Virus record (IMG/VR): IMGVR_UViG_3300018080_000334
Span: 1-38,456 of that record
Reading direction: 5' to 3' (one strand)
Origin: a virus
Length of the DNA stretch: 38,456 bases
Made by a program: the position numbers and the translations under genes
Shown: piece after piece, positions 31,653 through 38,456 of the stretch
Position numbering within the stretch: the first letter of the stretch is position 1
How the letters are laid out: every line of letters begins with the position of its first letter
The notes under the pieces: generated by a model
What the model saw: only the letters and a program-made list of their open reading frames with translations
The model's database searches: none
What the model was told of the DNA's origin: nothing

Positions 31653-33514
31653 TGGAATTCCCCATAAACGGCGTGACCCAATACGTGAGTTATAAAAAGG
31701 TGTGCCGCCTGACCCATAGCTGGAAGCCCTATATCAAGTCCTTCACGCCTCCGTCCTGGCGCATGGCGACCCAGCACGGCGGCATGCGGCGTTTCGGCGG
31801 GGGGTCGTTCACGCTGAGCGCCCGGTTGTTTCGGGACCTGGGCGTCTGGCCGCCTCCGGCCCTGGCCAATACAACCGCCAAGAATACCGAAACCACCGAG
31901 GAGGCGGCGGTCGAGCTCTTTTCCTCCACCGTCTATCTGGTGAGCTATAACAATACCGATGTCAAATACGATATCCGCGAGCCCGAATATCCCCAGATGC
32001 TCCTGGACCAGGCCATTGATTACGACGGCAACGACGTGGATCTCCCCAGGGCGATCGGGCCGGTGACCCATGTCACGCTGGTGCGGCTGGAAAACGACGG
32101 CGCAGGCCGCCCGCGCTATCACCTGGGCGGGGCGCAGGTAGGGACCACCGCGATCGAGATCATCGGTTTTTCGTCGGCCTCGGGCGGCGCGGCCACCAGG
32201 GTGATCACCGACGGCGCCCACGGTTTTTCAAACGACGACACCGTCTATATCGTGGGGTCCGACAACTTCGACGACGGCCATGTGGCCAGCGATGCATCCG
32301 GATCGTCGTTCGTGATTCCGGTGGCCTTTGCCCAGGAGACCCTGCCGATTTCGGCCCAGTGCTACAAGGCCGGGGCCATCAGTATCCACGATGACGGCGT
32401 CCCGATCCCCGCCATCTTCAACGGCGACAACACCGTCTCTCTGACCGCCGACCCGGTCGGCCTGGTGACCATGATCGCAACCGGCGCGCAGACCACGCTC
32501 AGCGAGCTGGCGGACTGGTGCACCACCCGCCTGGAGATCTCGACATTTACCGACACCAACGGCCGCGATCCGTCGCCCGAGCTGTCCCGGTGGGAGACCA
32601 GCCAGCAGACCGTGGTGGATTTTCTGGACAAGGCATGCCAGTCGTCAACGCACCTGTTCGACATCAAAAACGACGAGCTGACCCTGGTGTGTCTCTTTAA
32701 GGACAACGGGTCGCGCACCCTTACGAATCATCAGTTTCGCAGGCGCGCCGAATACGGCAAGCCCAACCCGGTGAAAAAGCTGGTCTGCGAATGGCAGACC
32801 CAATACCACAAGGTCGGCTGGGTGAATGACGACGGTTCGGGCGGCCAGAGCCATTTTATCGCCACCGAGGATCACAAGATTGAAGAACCCCTGCATCCGG
32901 ACGGCCAGGAGAAAACCATTGACGTGTTTCACACGCGTGAGGCGCAGGTCCGGAGCGCCCTGATCTGTATCCGGTCGATCTATGAGCGGGACCGGGCCAC
33001 CATCGCCATTAACATGGATGCAGGCATGCCCGCGTCCGGCGAAAATTTCTCATGGGAGGACATCACCCTGCCGGTTGACGTGCCCGGATTCGTCCGCGTG
33101 CGGGACGTGGATCTTGACTTCTCGAAAAACAAGATCGTCATCTCGGGCGAGGGGTTGTTCATCCAGACCGATCGCATGTCCGACCCCGGCAGCGGCGCGG
33201 TTTCCGGCGCGGCCACCGAGACCATCGACAGCTTCGACATGACCCTGGGGCATGGCGCGGTCTGGTGGTACACGCTGACCGACGCGGCCCGGACGAACCG
33301 GCGGTCGGGCGTTATACAGGCCTGCTGGGACCAGGCAGCGGGCGGCCAGGTCACCATGATGCCGGACGAACACGGACCCGACACCGGCACCACCCTCGGG
33401 GTCGTGAGCTTTACCGTTGACAAGGCGGCCACCACCATCCGGTTTCGCGCCGCGTCCTTGAGCGGGACATGGAATGTTTACAGGGTTAGAAGGATTTTGG
33501 GGGCAACCTACTAA
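31643..33514 (+). CDS. Distal tail/baseplate-hub-type protein with C-terminal duplicated domain
   Basis: A 623-residue protein right after the tape measure, where distal tail or hub proteins occur. The N-terminal part (NGVTQYVSYKKVCRLTHSWK, PSWRMATQHGG) and the middle (GAQTTLSELADWCTTRLEIS, DKACQSSTHLFDIKNDELTL) resemble gp27-like hub folds. Residues 528-620 form a separate beta-rich domain (HGAVWWYTL, PDTGTTLGVVSFTVDK, WNVYRVRRILG). This domain recurs as the stand-alone protein at 35135. Overlaps the tape measure end by 10 bases; ATG 31652 is an alternative start. Confidence 0.75.
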   Translation: MLLMEFPINGVTQYVSYKKVCRLTHSWKPYIKSFTPPSWRMATQHGGMRRFGGGSFTLSARLFRDLGVWPPPALANTTAKNTETTEEAAVELFSSTVYLVSYNNTDVKYDIREPEYPQMLLDQAIDYDGNDVDLPRAIGPVTHVTLVRLENDGAGRPRYHLGGAQVGTTAIEIIGFSSASGGAATRVITDGAHGFSNDDTVYIVGSDNFDDGHVASDASGSSFVIPVAFAQETLPISAQCYKAGAISIHDDGVPIPAIFNGDNTVSLTADPVGLVTMIATGAQTTLSELADWCTTRLEISTFTDTNGRDPSPELSRWETSQQTVVDFLDKACQSSTHLFDIKNDELTLVCLFKDNGSRTLTNHQFRRRAEYGKPNPVKKLVCEWQTQYHKVGWVNDDGSGGQSHFIATEDHKIEEPLHPDGQEKTIDVFHTREAQVRSALICIRSIYERDRATIAINMDAGMPASGENFSWEDITLPVDVPGFVRVRDVDLDFSKNKIVISGEGLFIQTDRMSDPGSGAVSGAATETIDSFDMTLGHGAVWWYTLTDAARTNRRSGVIQACWDQAAGGQVTMMPDEHGPDTGTTLGVVSFTVDKAATTIRFRAASLSGTWNVYRVRRILGATY

Positions 33515-33522
33515 TGGAGATC

Positions 33523-33640
33523 TCACACGGAGCCACAGAGCACATAAAGAAAGAATGCCGTCATTCGGGGCCCCGCATAAGATGCGGGATAAACTACAGC
33601 CGGAATCCAGGTCTTCGTGGCTTTGTGCCTTTGTGTGAGA
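33523..33640. repeat. Nested interspersed repeat (type 2 inside type 1)
   Basis: Type-1 arms at 33523-33554 and 33611-33640 flank a type-2 unit at 33559-33610. That unit itself holds a CCCGCAT-aag-ATGCGGG hairpin between its two halves. The 3' GTGTGAGA is the only ribosome-site-like sequence before the next start at 33649. Confidence 0.8.
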
Positions 33641-33648
33641 ATTAAATC

Positions 33649-34761
33649 ATGGCCTTAAAACACTGTTTCAATACATGGGCGGCCCTTCAGGCGGTTGATC
33701 TTGCCGATTGCACGGACGGCGACACGGCCACCATGTATTTTAACGAGCGCGACCGCCTGATGCAGTTCGTTGCCACGGATACCGGCGCGGAGAACAACAC
33801 CCGGCCGGGCCTGTACCGCCTGCGGCCTCACGACTATGTGAGCGCCGGGGTGTGGGTGGAGAGCCCCGGCAATGACTATGATACGGTGAACGGCGGCCAG
33901 ATCATCGGAGACATTATTTACAGCACGAACTGGAGCGCTTCGGCCGGATCGATGTTTGATCTAAATAACGGTATTCTCAAAATGGGGGGAAGCGATGTTA
34001 ACGCGGCCCTCAGTGCAACGACTGGGGTATTTATTGGCCGGGATTCAGGGGTCGATAAATTCGCGGTGGGTAAGGCATACGGGGACGCGGATGAGCAGTC
34101 ATATATTATCTGGAATGGAGCTCTATCCATGCGGATGGCGGCTGGCGAGACATTCCAGCTATACGGCAGCATCACCATTAACGATGGCGGAGACATTAAG
34201 CTGGTCGGCAACGACGAAATTGGGGATAAGGCGACGGTTATCTTTTCGGAAAATGTGCGCATGGGGTGTGATTCGGACAGCAACCTGGGCCTTTGGAATT
34301 CAGACAATGAGGCGAGATTTTACATCGGACATGAACCTTCCGGCGGCACCTCTTATGCAGAAAGTGCATTCAAGGCAATCTCCATGTCCGCAACGGATTT
34401 GGTGACGATGCAAAGCGATGATGGCAGCGTCGCCTATGCGAAAATACAGCTGGCTTCTACATACAGCATGCCAAGCTTTACTATTTTTAGCCTATATTCT
34501 AATACGCATGGAATTTATTTATATGGGGTTTCCAACGGCAGCGGTGAAATGTTCAAAATATACAGGAGCGATGCTATATCAACGCATGACATATTAACCA
34601 TAACCAAAGATGAAATGACGTTCGAGGGGGGTGTTTTGAGCTTACTGGAAACATCAACGCCTTCGGCAGACGGCAGTTATGGAAAAATTTACACGAAAAA
34701 CGACAACAAGCTCTATTTCCAGGACGGAGCGGGAAGCGAGCACGAGCTCGCTTTTGCATAG
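33649..34761 (+). CDS. Tail fibre/receptor-binding-type protein
   Basis: A 370-residue, Gly/Asp/Ser-rich beta protein. N-terminal part MALKHCFNTWAALQAVDLAD is likely the attachment region. The shaft has repeats such as MRMAAGETFQLYGSITINDG. The C-terminus (ETSTPSADGSYGKIYTKNDN, KLYFQDGAGSEHELAF) is a common end of fibre proteins. Bases 34440-34640 are much richer in A and T than the start of the gene, which suggests exchange of the tip module. It follows the nested repeat directly. Confidence 0.7.
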   Translation: MALKHCFNTWAALQAVDLADCTDGDTATMYFNERDRLMQFVATDTGAENNTRPGLYRLRPHDYVSAGVWVESPGNDYDTVNGGQIIGDIIYSTNWSASAGSMFDLNNGILKMGGSDVNAALSATTGVFIGRDSGVDKFAVGKAYGDADEQSYIIWNGALSMRMAAGETFQLYGSITINDGGDIKLVGNDEIGDKATVIFSENVRMGCDSDSNLGLWNSDNEARFYIGHEPSGGTSYAESAFKAISMSATDLVTMQSDDGSVAYAKIQLASTYSMPSFTIFSLYSNTHGIYLYGVSNGSGEMFKIYRSDAISTHDILTITKDEMTFEGGVLSLLETSTPSADGSYGKIYTKNDNKLYFQDGAGSEHELAFA

Positions 34762-34770
34762 GAGGTTGAG

Positions 34771-35121
34771 GTGACCAAAAAATCACAAAAAAAGGACAGC
34801 ACGCCCGTCTATTCGATGTCCGTGCATGACCGGACCATGCTGCTGAACGCACTCCCCAGGAAAGGACACGAGGTCGAGGCCAGGGTTATAAAGGAGCTGC
34901 TGGAAAAACTGGAGCTGTCCGCCGACGAGCTCCAGCGGGCCGATATTATCGTTGAGAACGGGCTCATTCGGCAGGACGTCTGGGATAAGCGGCGGGAGTT
35001 CAATACAGACGTTCTGATCAACAAGGTCGAGAGGGGCATCATTAAAAAAACGCTCGAAAAACTGGAAAAGGCCGGGGATCTGCCGATCACCCACCTGGAC
35101 CTCTGGGATACGTTCTGCTGA
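34771..35121 (+). CDS. Hypothetical helical protein between tail genes
   Basis: A 116-residue charged helical protein from a GTG preceded by GGAGG (MTKKSQKKDS start, HDRTMLLNALPRKGHEVEAR, VIKELLEKLELSADELQRAD, DVLINKVERGIIKKTLEKLE). It is not fibre-like; it might be an assembly chaperone for the fibre encoded just before it. No family recognised. Confidence 0.65.
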   Translation: MTKKSQKKDSTPVYSMSVHDRTMLLNALPRKGHEVEARVIKELLEKLELSADELQRADIIVENGLIRQDVWDKRREFNTDVLINKVERGIIKKTLEKLEKAGDLPITHLDLWDTFC

Positions 35122-35134
35122 CAGGCGGCCATAA

Positions 35135-35494
35135 ATGACAGAATGGGATGAAACATACGAGCGCCTGTACCGCAACTCGGTCCTGATAAATACCGGCATC
35201 TCGACTGTCGACTCCTTTTCCGACAGCGAGGCGATGGGCGCGGAGTGGTGGTATGTGGCCAATAAGGGCGGCGGGGCCAATATGCGCACCGGGCACTTTG
35301 GGACCGACTGGGATCTGGTGGCCGACAGCAGCCCGGCCGAGATCACCGACGAATGCAGTCCGGACATCGGCACCACGCTCGGCGAGATCGAGTTTTTTGT
35401 GGACAAGTCCGGCAACTCCGTGCGTCTGCGGGCCGAATGCCAGAGCGACGGCTGGTCGGTTTATTTTGTCCGAATGTTCAAGGGGTCGACATAA
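35135..35494 (+). CDS. Stand-alone copy of the C-terminal tail domain
   Basis: A 119-residue protein. Residues 25-117 align without gaps to residues 528-620 of the tail protein at 31643, with 37 identical positions of 93 by my count. Shared features are DSF, GAxWWY, NxRxG...WD, PDxGTTLG, FxVDK and WxVYxVR. It is thus a paralogue of that domain, probably a virion surface or baseplate-associated module. Its stop overlaps the next start (TAATG). Confidence 0.75.
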   Translation: MTEWDETYERLYRNSVLINTGISTVDSFSDSEAMGAEWWYVANKGGGANMRTGHFGTDWDLVADSSPAEITDECSPDIGTTLGEIEFFVDKSGNSVRLRAECQSDGWSVYFVRMFKGST

Positions 35495-36210
35495 TGAAAA
35501 TCATAGCCCTGGACCAGATAACGGCGGTAACGCCATCCAGCGAGGACGCCAACTATCCGGCGACAAATGTTCAGGATGATTTTCGCACCAACCCCTGGCA
35601 GGCCGGAAGCGCGGTCGAGTCCACTCTGACCCTTGACATATCGGCCAACAGCAACGCCCTGATGCTATCGTTTATGAACAGCGGCCAGGTGACGGTCGAG
35701 GTCAAGGACGCCGGGTCGTCAACCATTTATGGCCCCACCGCCCACAACATCAATACAGACAACCCGAATCTGTGGGTGGATTACGATCTTCAGGCGGGCG
35801 TGGCCCAGGCCCTTCTGACCTTTTCCGATCCGGGCGATGATCCGCCCTACTGCGGCATTGCGCGGGCCGCCTACGCATACTCGTTTAATCAGTTCGGATA
35901 CGGCATGCAGGAGGGTTTGAAAGACCACGGGATCAGCGACGAATACAACAGCGGCGCCGACTATTATAAATATGTTGCGATCTGCCGCACCTTTTCAGGG
36001 TCGTTTTGGGTGGCGCGGGATAGCGATTTTTATACGTTCATGCATTCCATCGTCATGAAATACGGCCGGGGACCCTATGCCATGCGCCTGACCGATCTGT
36101 CAAATTGCGATTGGGCCGTATTCGGCATGCTGGACGTAGGCCTGCCCAAAGGCACCCATAAAAAGCCGACACGCAGCTTGATTAGTTTATCTATGAAGGA
36201 GGGTATGTGA
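35494..36210 (+). CDS. Putative tail/baseplate protein
   Basis: A 238-residue beta-rich protein (MKIIALDQITAVTPSSEDAN, DDFRTNPWQAGSAVESTLTL, SFNQFGYGMQEGLKDHGISD, VARDSDFYTFMHSIVMKYGR). The N-terminal half resembles a carbohydrate-binding jelly roll; the second half resembles proteins found beside fibre genes in siphophages. It lies between the small paralogue and the last fibre, overlapping the former. I know no specific name. Confidence 0.6.
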   Translation: MKIIALDQITAVTPSSEDANYPATNVQDDFRTNPWQAGSAVESTLTLDISANSNALMLSFMNSGQVTVEVKDAGSSTIYGPTAHNINTDNPNLWVDYDLQAGVAQALLTFSDPGDDPPYCGIARAAYAYSFNQFGYGMQEGLKDHGISDEYNSGADYYKYVAICRTFSGSFWVARDSDFYTFMHSIVMKYGRGPYAMRLTDLSNCDWAVFGMLDVGLPKGTHKKPTRSLISLSMKEGM

Positions 36211-38024
36211 TGAAACGGTATATGATTACCTGGTTTCTGGCGATCCTGTTGATTCCCGGCTTGGCCTGGGCCGGTGAAAAGATCATCCAGGGGGACCTGC
36301 ATCTTTATATTGACGATCCGTGCGCCATCTTTCAGGGAGCTGTTTCCGGAGACACGGGATGGTGGACCGGGGCGATCACCGACGCCGAAGGCGATGACGA
36401 TGATCCCTTTAATATCGGAAGGGGCACCACGAAAGGCAGCAATATCCTGCTGACCCTCAGCCGCGACGGCAACCTGAGCGTGACCGGCACGATCTCCGGG
36501 ACCAGTTATAATATATCCGGACTGACGGCCAGCCGGGCCGTCCAGACAGACGCCAGTAAAAACCTCGAGTCGTCCAGTGTGACCAATACGGAGCTGGGTT
36601 ATTTGAGCGGGGTCACTTCAGGCATCCAGGGACAGCTGGACGCCCGCTGCCTCGAGTCGGTGTTCGGCGATGCCATCGGTCTAGGCCTGACCCTGGACGG
36701 CACTACGCTGAAAACGCACGCGGCCCTTCAGTCTATAGCAGGGCTCACCGAGACAAACGGCGGCCTATTGTATGGCACTGCCGACAACACATATGCATGG
36801 TTGGCCGCAGGGGCTGCTAATCGACTCTTTCAGGCAAACGGAGCGGCGGCGCCGTCATGGGTGGACTCCATTGACCTGGCCGGGACCATCACGGCGGGCG
36901 GCAACGTCACCCTGGACGGCACCGATCCGTCATTGATATTTGACGGCGACTCGGCAGGGGATCTCGACGGCTGGATCGGCCTGATCCAGGACGACAGCGG
37001 AGACACCACGGGCGACTATATCGGCATCGGAACCGGCACCACGCCAGGAACCAATACCAAGATGGTCGTCGACTCCTCCGGCAACGTGGGTATCGGAACG
37101 GCGATTCCGAATTATAGATTACATTTATATACTACAGCAGGAGGATTCCAACAGACATTAGAATCCGGTGCCTCAAATTCATTTGCGGCGATGAAGATAC
37201 AAAATACATACAATTCTGGAACAGGAAAAATTGATTTATATTCCTTTGCAAATAACTATAGTGGCAATATTAGAAATCTTGGTGTTAACGCAATGGCAGA
37301 AGGTGCATGGATCTACTCCGGAGGTGCTGGTAAGAAGTTGTTAATAGACCAAAATGGTGCAGGTCAAATACATTTTGCAACAAATGGCGCTATCAGGGCT
37401 ACAGTGAATGAAAACGGCAATGTTGGTATTGGTACGACATCGCCTGGATATGAGTTGGAAGTGACAGGCGACGTTTACGTTTCGGGTGATGTAAGTGCTC
37501 TCACCTTTACGGATCGAACGCCTTATTTTGACGGCGATGCCCTGGCCGCTATCAAAAATATCAAGGGCAAGGATGGTGAGATTGATCATGCTACCCTGCC
37601 CGAATTTGCCCGGCGCACGTTGCAGCGAAAGGAAACTGAAACCGTTTTGGGAGAACGGATCCCTATTGACCAAACAGATGCCTGGGAAGAATATGAAGAG
37701 ACAGAAACGGTCTATGATGAAGATGCAAATGGCAAAAGAATTGTCGAAAAAATAAAAACGATTTACCGCGAAAAAGACGGACAGATCGTGGCTGAGAGGA
37801 AGCCCGTCTATAAATCCCACGAAGTTACAGTGCCAAAAAAGCGCCTGAAAGAGGGCGTCAATATTGATCCTGATACCGGGGAGCTTTACAACCAGGAATC
37901 AAGTGAAGTCGAGCATGTTATCTCGGAAGAGCCGGGCAGGGATCTGGGTGCGATGGTATCCATTTTAACCCAGGCCGTTCAGCAGTTGACCGCGCGGATC
38001 GAACAGCTTGAGGCGGCAAAATGA
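36210..38024 (+). CDS. Tail fibre protein with signal-peptide-like N-terminus
   Basis: A 604-residue fibre-type protein. Residues 1-21 (MKRYMITWFLAILLIPGLAW, then AG) look like a cleavable secretion signal, very unusual for a virion protein. The shaft holds repeated DGDSAGDLDGW-, GIGTGTTPG- and GNVGIGTTSP-type motifs known from fibres. Bases 37105-37480 are AT-rich compared with both flanks. The C-terminus is charged (TLPEFARRTLQRKETETVLG, ending TARIEQLEAAK as coiled coil). ATG 36210 follows AAGGAGG; a GTG one codon earlier is possible. Confidence 0.75.
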   Translation: MKRYMITWFLAILLIPGLAWAGEKIIQGDLHLYIDDPCAIFQGAVSGDTGWWTGAITDAEGDDDDPFNIGRGTTKGSNILLTLSRDGNLSVTGTISGTSYNISGLTASRAVQTDASKNLESSSVTNTELGYLSGVTSGIQGQLDARCLESVFGDAIGLGLTLDGTTLKTHAALQSIAGLTETNGGLLYGTADNTYAWLAAGAANRLFQANGAAAPSWVDSIDLAGTITAGGNVTLDGTDPSLIFDGDSAGDLDGWIGLIQDDSGDTTGDYIGIGTGTTPGTNTKMVVDSSGNVGIGTAIPNYRLHLYTTAGGFQQTLESGASNSFAAMKIQNTYNSGTGKIDLYSFANNYSGNIRNLGVNAMAEGAWIYSGGAGKKLLIDQNGAGQIHFATNGAIRATVNENGNVGIGTTSPGYELEVTGDVYVSGDVSALTFTDRTPYFDGDALAAIKNIKGKDGEIDHATLPEFARRTLQRKETETVLGERIPIDQTDAWEEYEETETVYDEDANGKRIVEKIKTIYREKDGQIVAERKPVYKSHEVTVPKKRLKEGVNIDPDTGELYNQESSEVEHVISEEPGRDLGAMVSILTQAVQQLTARIEQLEAAK

Positions 38025-38069
38025 CGGCCATAAAAAGACATAGAAATGCAATGAAATCAAACAAATAGC

Positions 38070-38099
38070 TTGACAATCTCGGTAAAATTAGGCCATAAT
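38070..38099 (+). promoter_or_regulatory. Sigma-70-type promoter at the right end
   Basis: TTGACA at 38070-38075 and CATAAT at 38094-38099, spacing 18. Transcription would start near 38106 and run toward the right end. No gene follows, so it should drive the structured RNA region. Confidence 0.6.
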
Positions 38100-38105
38100 T
38101 ATAGC

Positions 38106-38240
38106 GCCTAAAATTCAACACCGAGAGATACTCGTAAAACGGAAATGATTGTGGTATCCTTAATAACTTGCGCCGAGTTATTTGTGATCCAGGAGGAGCA
38201 TCTCAGCGCCGAAAACGGGCCTTGATCGGCCCGTTTTCAG
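38106..38240 (+). ncRNA. Candidate small RNA at the right end
   Basis: Between the promoter and the terminator lie about 135 bases without a convincing gene. They contain hairpins CGAG-agata-CTCG (38122-38134) and AATAACT-N7-AGTTATT (38162-38182), a free AGGAGGAG, and the terminator stem. The layout suits a phage small RNA. A 26-codon frame at 38145 is the only coding alternative. Confidence 0.45.
38211..38238 (+). terminator. Intrinsic terminator-like hairpin
   Basis: A perfect 11-bp stem GAAAACGGGCC / GGCCCGTTTTC with a 6-base loop. The T-run lies in the stem's 3' arm. Works for the candidate RNA and as backup for the fibre gene. Confidence 0.7.
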
Positions 38241-38263
38241 GCCAAAAATAAGCGCGAAAAATG

Positions 38264-38301
38264 ACCTGTCAAATCGGCTAGCCGGATTGAACAGGTTTTT
38301 T
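38264..38301 (+). terminator. Second terminator near the right end
   Basis: ACCTGT (38264) pairs with ACAGGT (38291) and an inner stem closes on GGCTAGCC, followed by six T. It would stop late transcription before the transposase sites. Confidence 0.7.
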
Positions 38302-38327
38302 GCGCCCTTTTGAAGGGGGCTCAAAAG

Positions 38328-38369
38328 TTGTCGCAGAATATCTTTCAGTTTGTCGCAGAATATCTTTCA
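38328..38369 (-). repeat. Right terminal repeats (two direct copies, 22-bp period)
   Basis: Two identical 20-base copies at 38328-38347 and 38350-38369, each the inverse of the left end at 135. Tandem transposase A sites 22 bases apart are typical for the right end of Mu-like elements. The outer copy ends in CA, giving a presumed terminus at 38369. Confidence 0.75.
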
Positions 38370-38370
38370 G

Positions 38371-38456
38371 CCGCCAGGGACCGCCAGGAGGATGGGTGCA
38401 TTGGCCAGCCGGAAGATTTCAATCGGTATGGCGGCCAGCTGGACGCCGCTCACGTG
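38371..38456 (-). other. Right flank with an open frame running into the element
   Basis: The GC-rich flank is open in one frame on the minus strand (HVSGVQLAAIPIEIFRLANA and so on) and stops at the TGA provided by the outer end repeat. It may be part of a host gene interrupted by the insertion. Too short to name. Confidence 0.3.

Noticed and set aside
7557-33640. Interspersed repeats as a CRISPR array
   Set aside because: Copies are far apart, palindromic over their whole length and not separated by regular spacers; no cas genes.
38145-38225. 26-codon frame in the candidate small RNA
   Set aside because: Weak start context and the end runs into the terminator stem; treated as non-coding.
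1-38456. tRNA or rRNA genes
   Set aside because: I saw no cloverleaf with a GGTTCRANYC arm or rRNA-like sequence on either strand.

Overview
The window is an essentially complete transposable (Mu-like) prophage of about 38.2 kb. It is framed by inverted TG...CA terminal repeats at about 135 and 38369, with only short flanks outside them. The DNA is fairly GC-rich. Gene content, codon use and the density of short palindromic intergenic repeats suggest a sulfate-reducing or related deltaproteobacterial (Desulfobacterota) host; this is an inference, because the flanks carry no identifiable host gene. The tail has a tail-tube protein, a two-ORF chaperone region, a 1789-residue tape measure and fibres, with no sheath or contractile baseplate genes. 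That points to a siphovirus of the B3/D3112 type rather than a Mu-type myovirus.

Layout. (1) 1-588: left end with transposase-type end repeats and a cluster of CGGAAC motifs, no genes. (2) 589-2910, leftward: lysogeny cluster with two small membrane proteins, an unknown protein, an XRE-type repressor and an overlapping PAS-like protein. (3) 2930-8360, rightward early region: Ner-like regulator, unknown, transposase A (DDE triad visible), ATPase B, winged-helix-like protein, GemA/gp16 and an unknown. (4) 8361-8500: highly structured control region beginning with a near-perfect LexA-type box. (5) 8501-11315: small accessory genes and an HNH-family protein with a doubled DNA-binding N-terminus. 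(6) 11338-13197: lysis genes (SleB-type hydrolase, 3TM holin, coiled-coil membrane protein). (7) 13208-23904: packaging and head genes (terminases, portal, MuF with an extra C-terminal toxin-like domain plus a coupled small putative immunity protein, gpG, protease with nested scaffold, decoration protein, major capsid protein, FluMu/gp36/gp37 head-tail genes). (8) 24022-38024: tail genes. (9) 38025-38456: right end with a promoter, hairpins and terminator that look like a small RNA, then two direct copies of the end repeat.

The gene set is coherent. A and B drive replicative transposition through the end repeats. The repressor and Ner-like protein would set the lysogeny/lysis choice. The late genes build a head of the Mu gpT type and a long flexible tail. 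Most attractive for follow-up: the MuF-fused GNAT-like domain with its coupled small partner; the LexA-like box in a phage whose repressor lacks a self-cleavage domain; the PAS-like protein overlapping the repressor; an internal copy of the left-end repeat that supplies the gemA stop codon; the candidate right-end small RNA; a 93-residue domain present both at the end of a tail protein and as a free-standing gene; and a dense set of interspersed, sometimes nested palindromic repeats placed just upstream of late genes.
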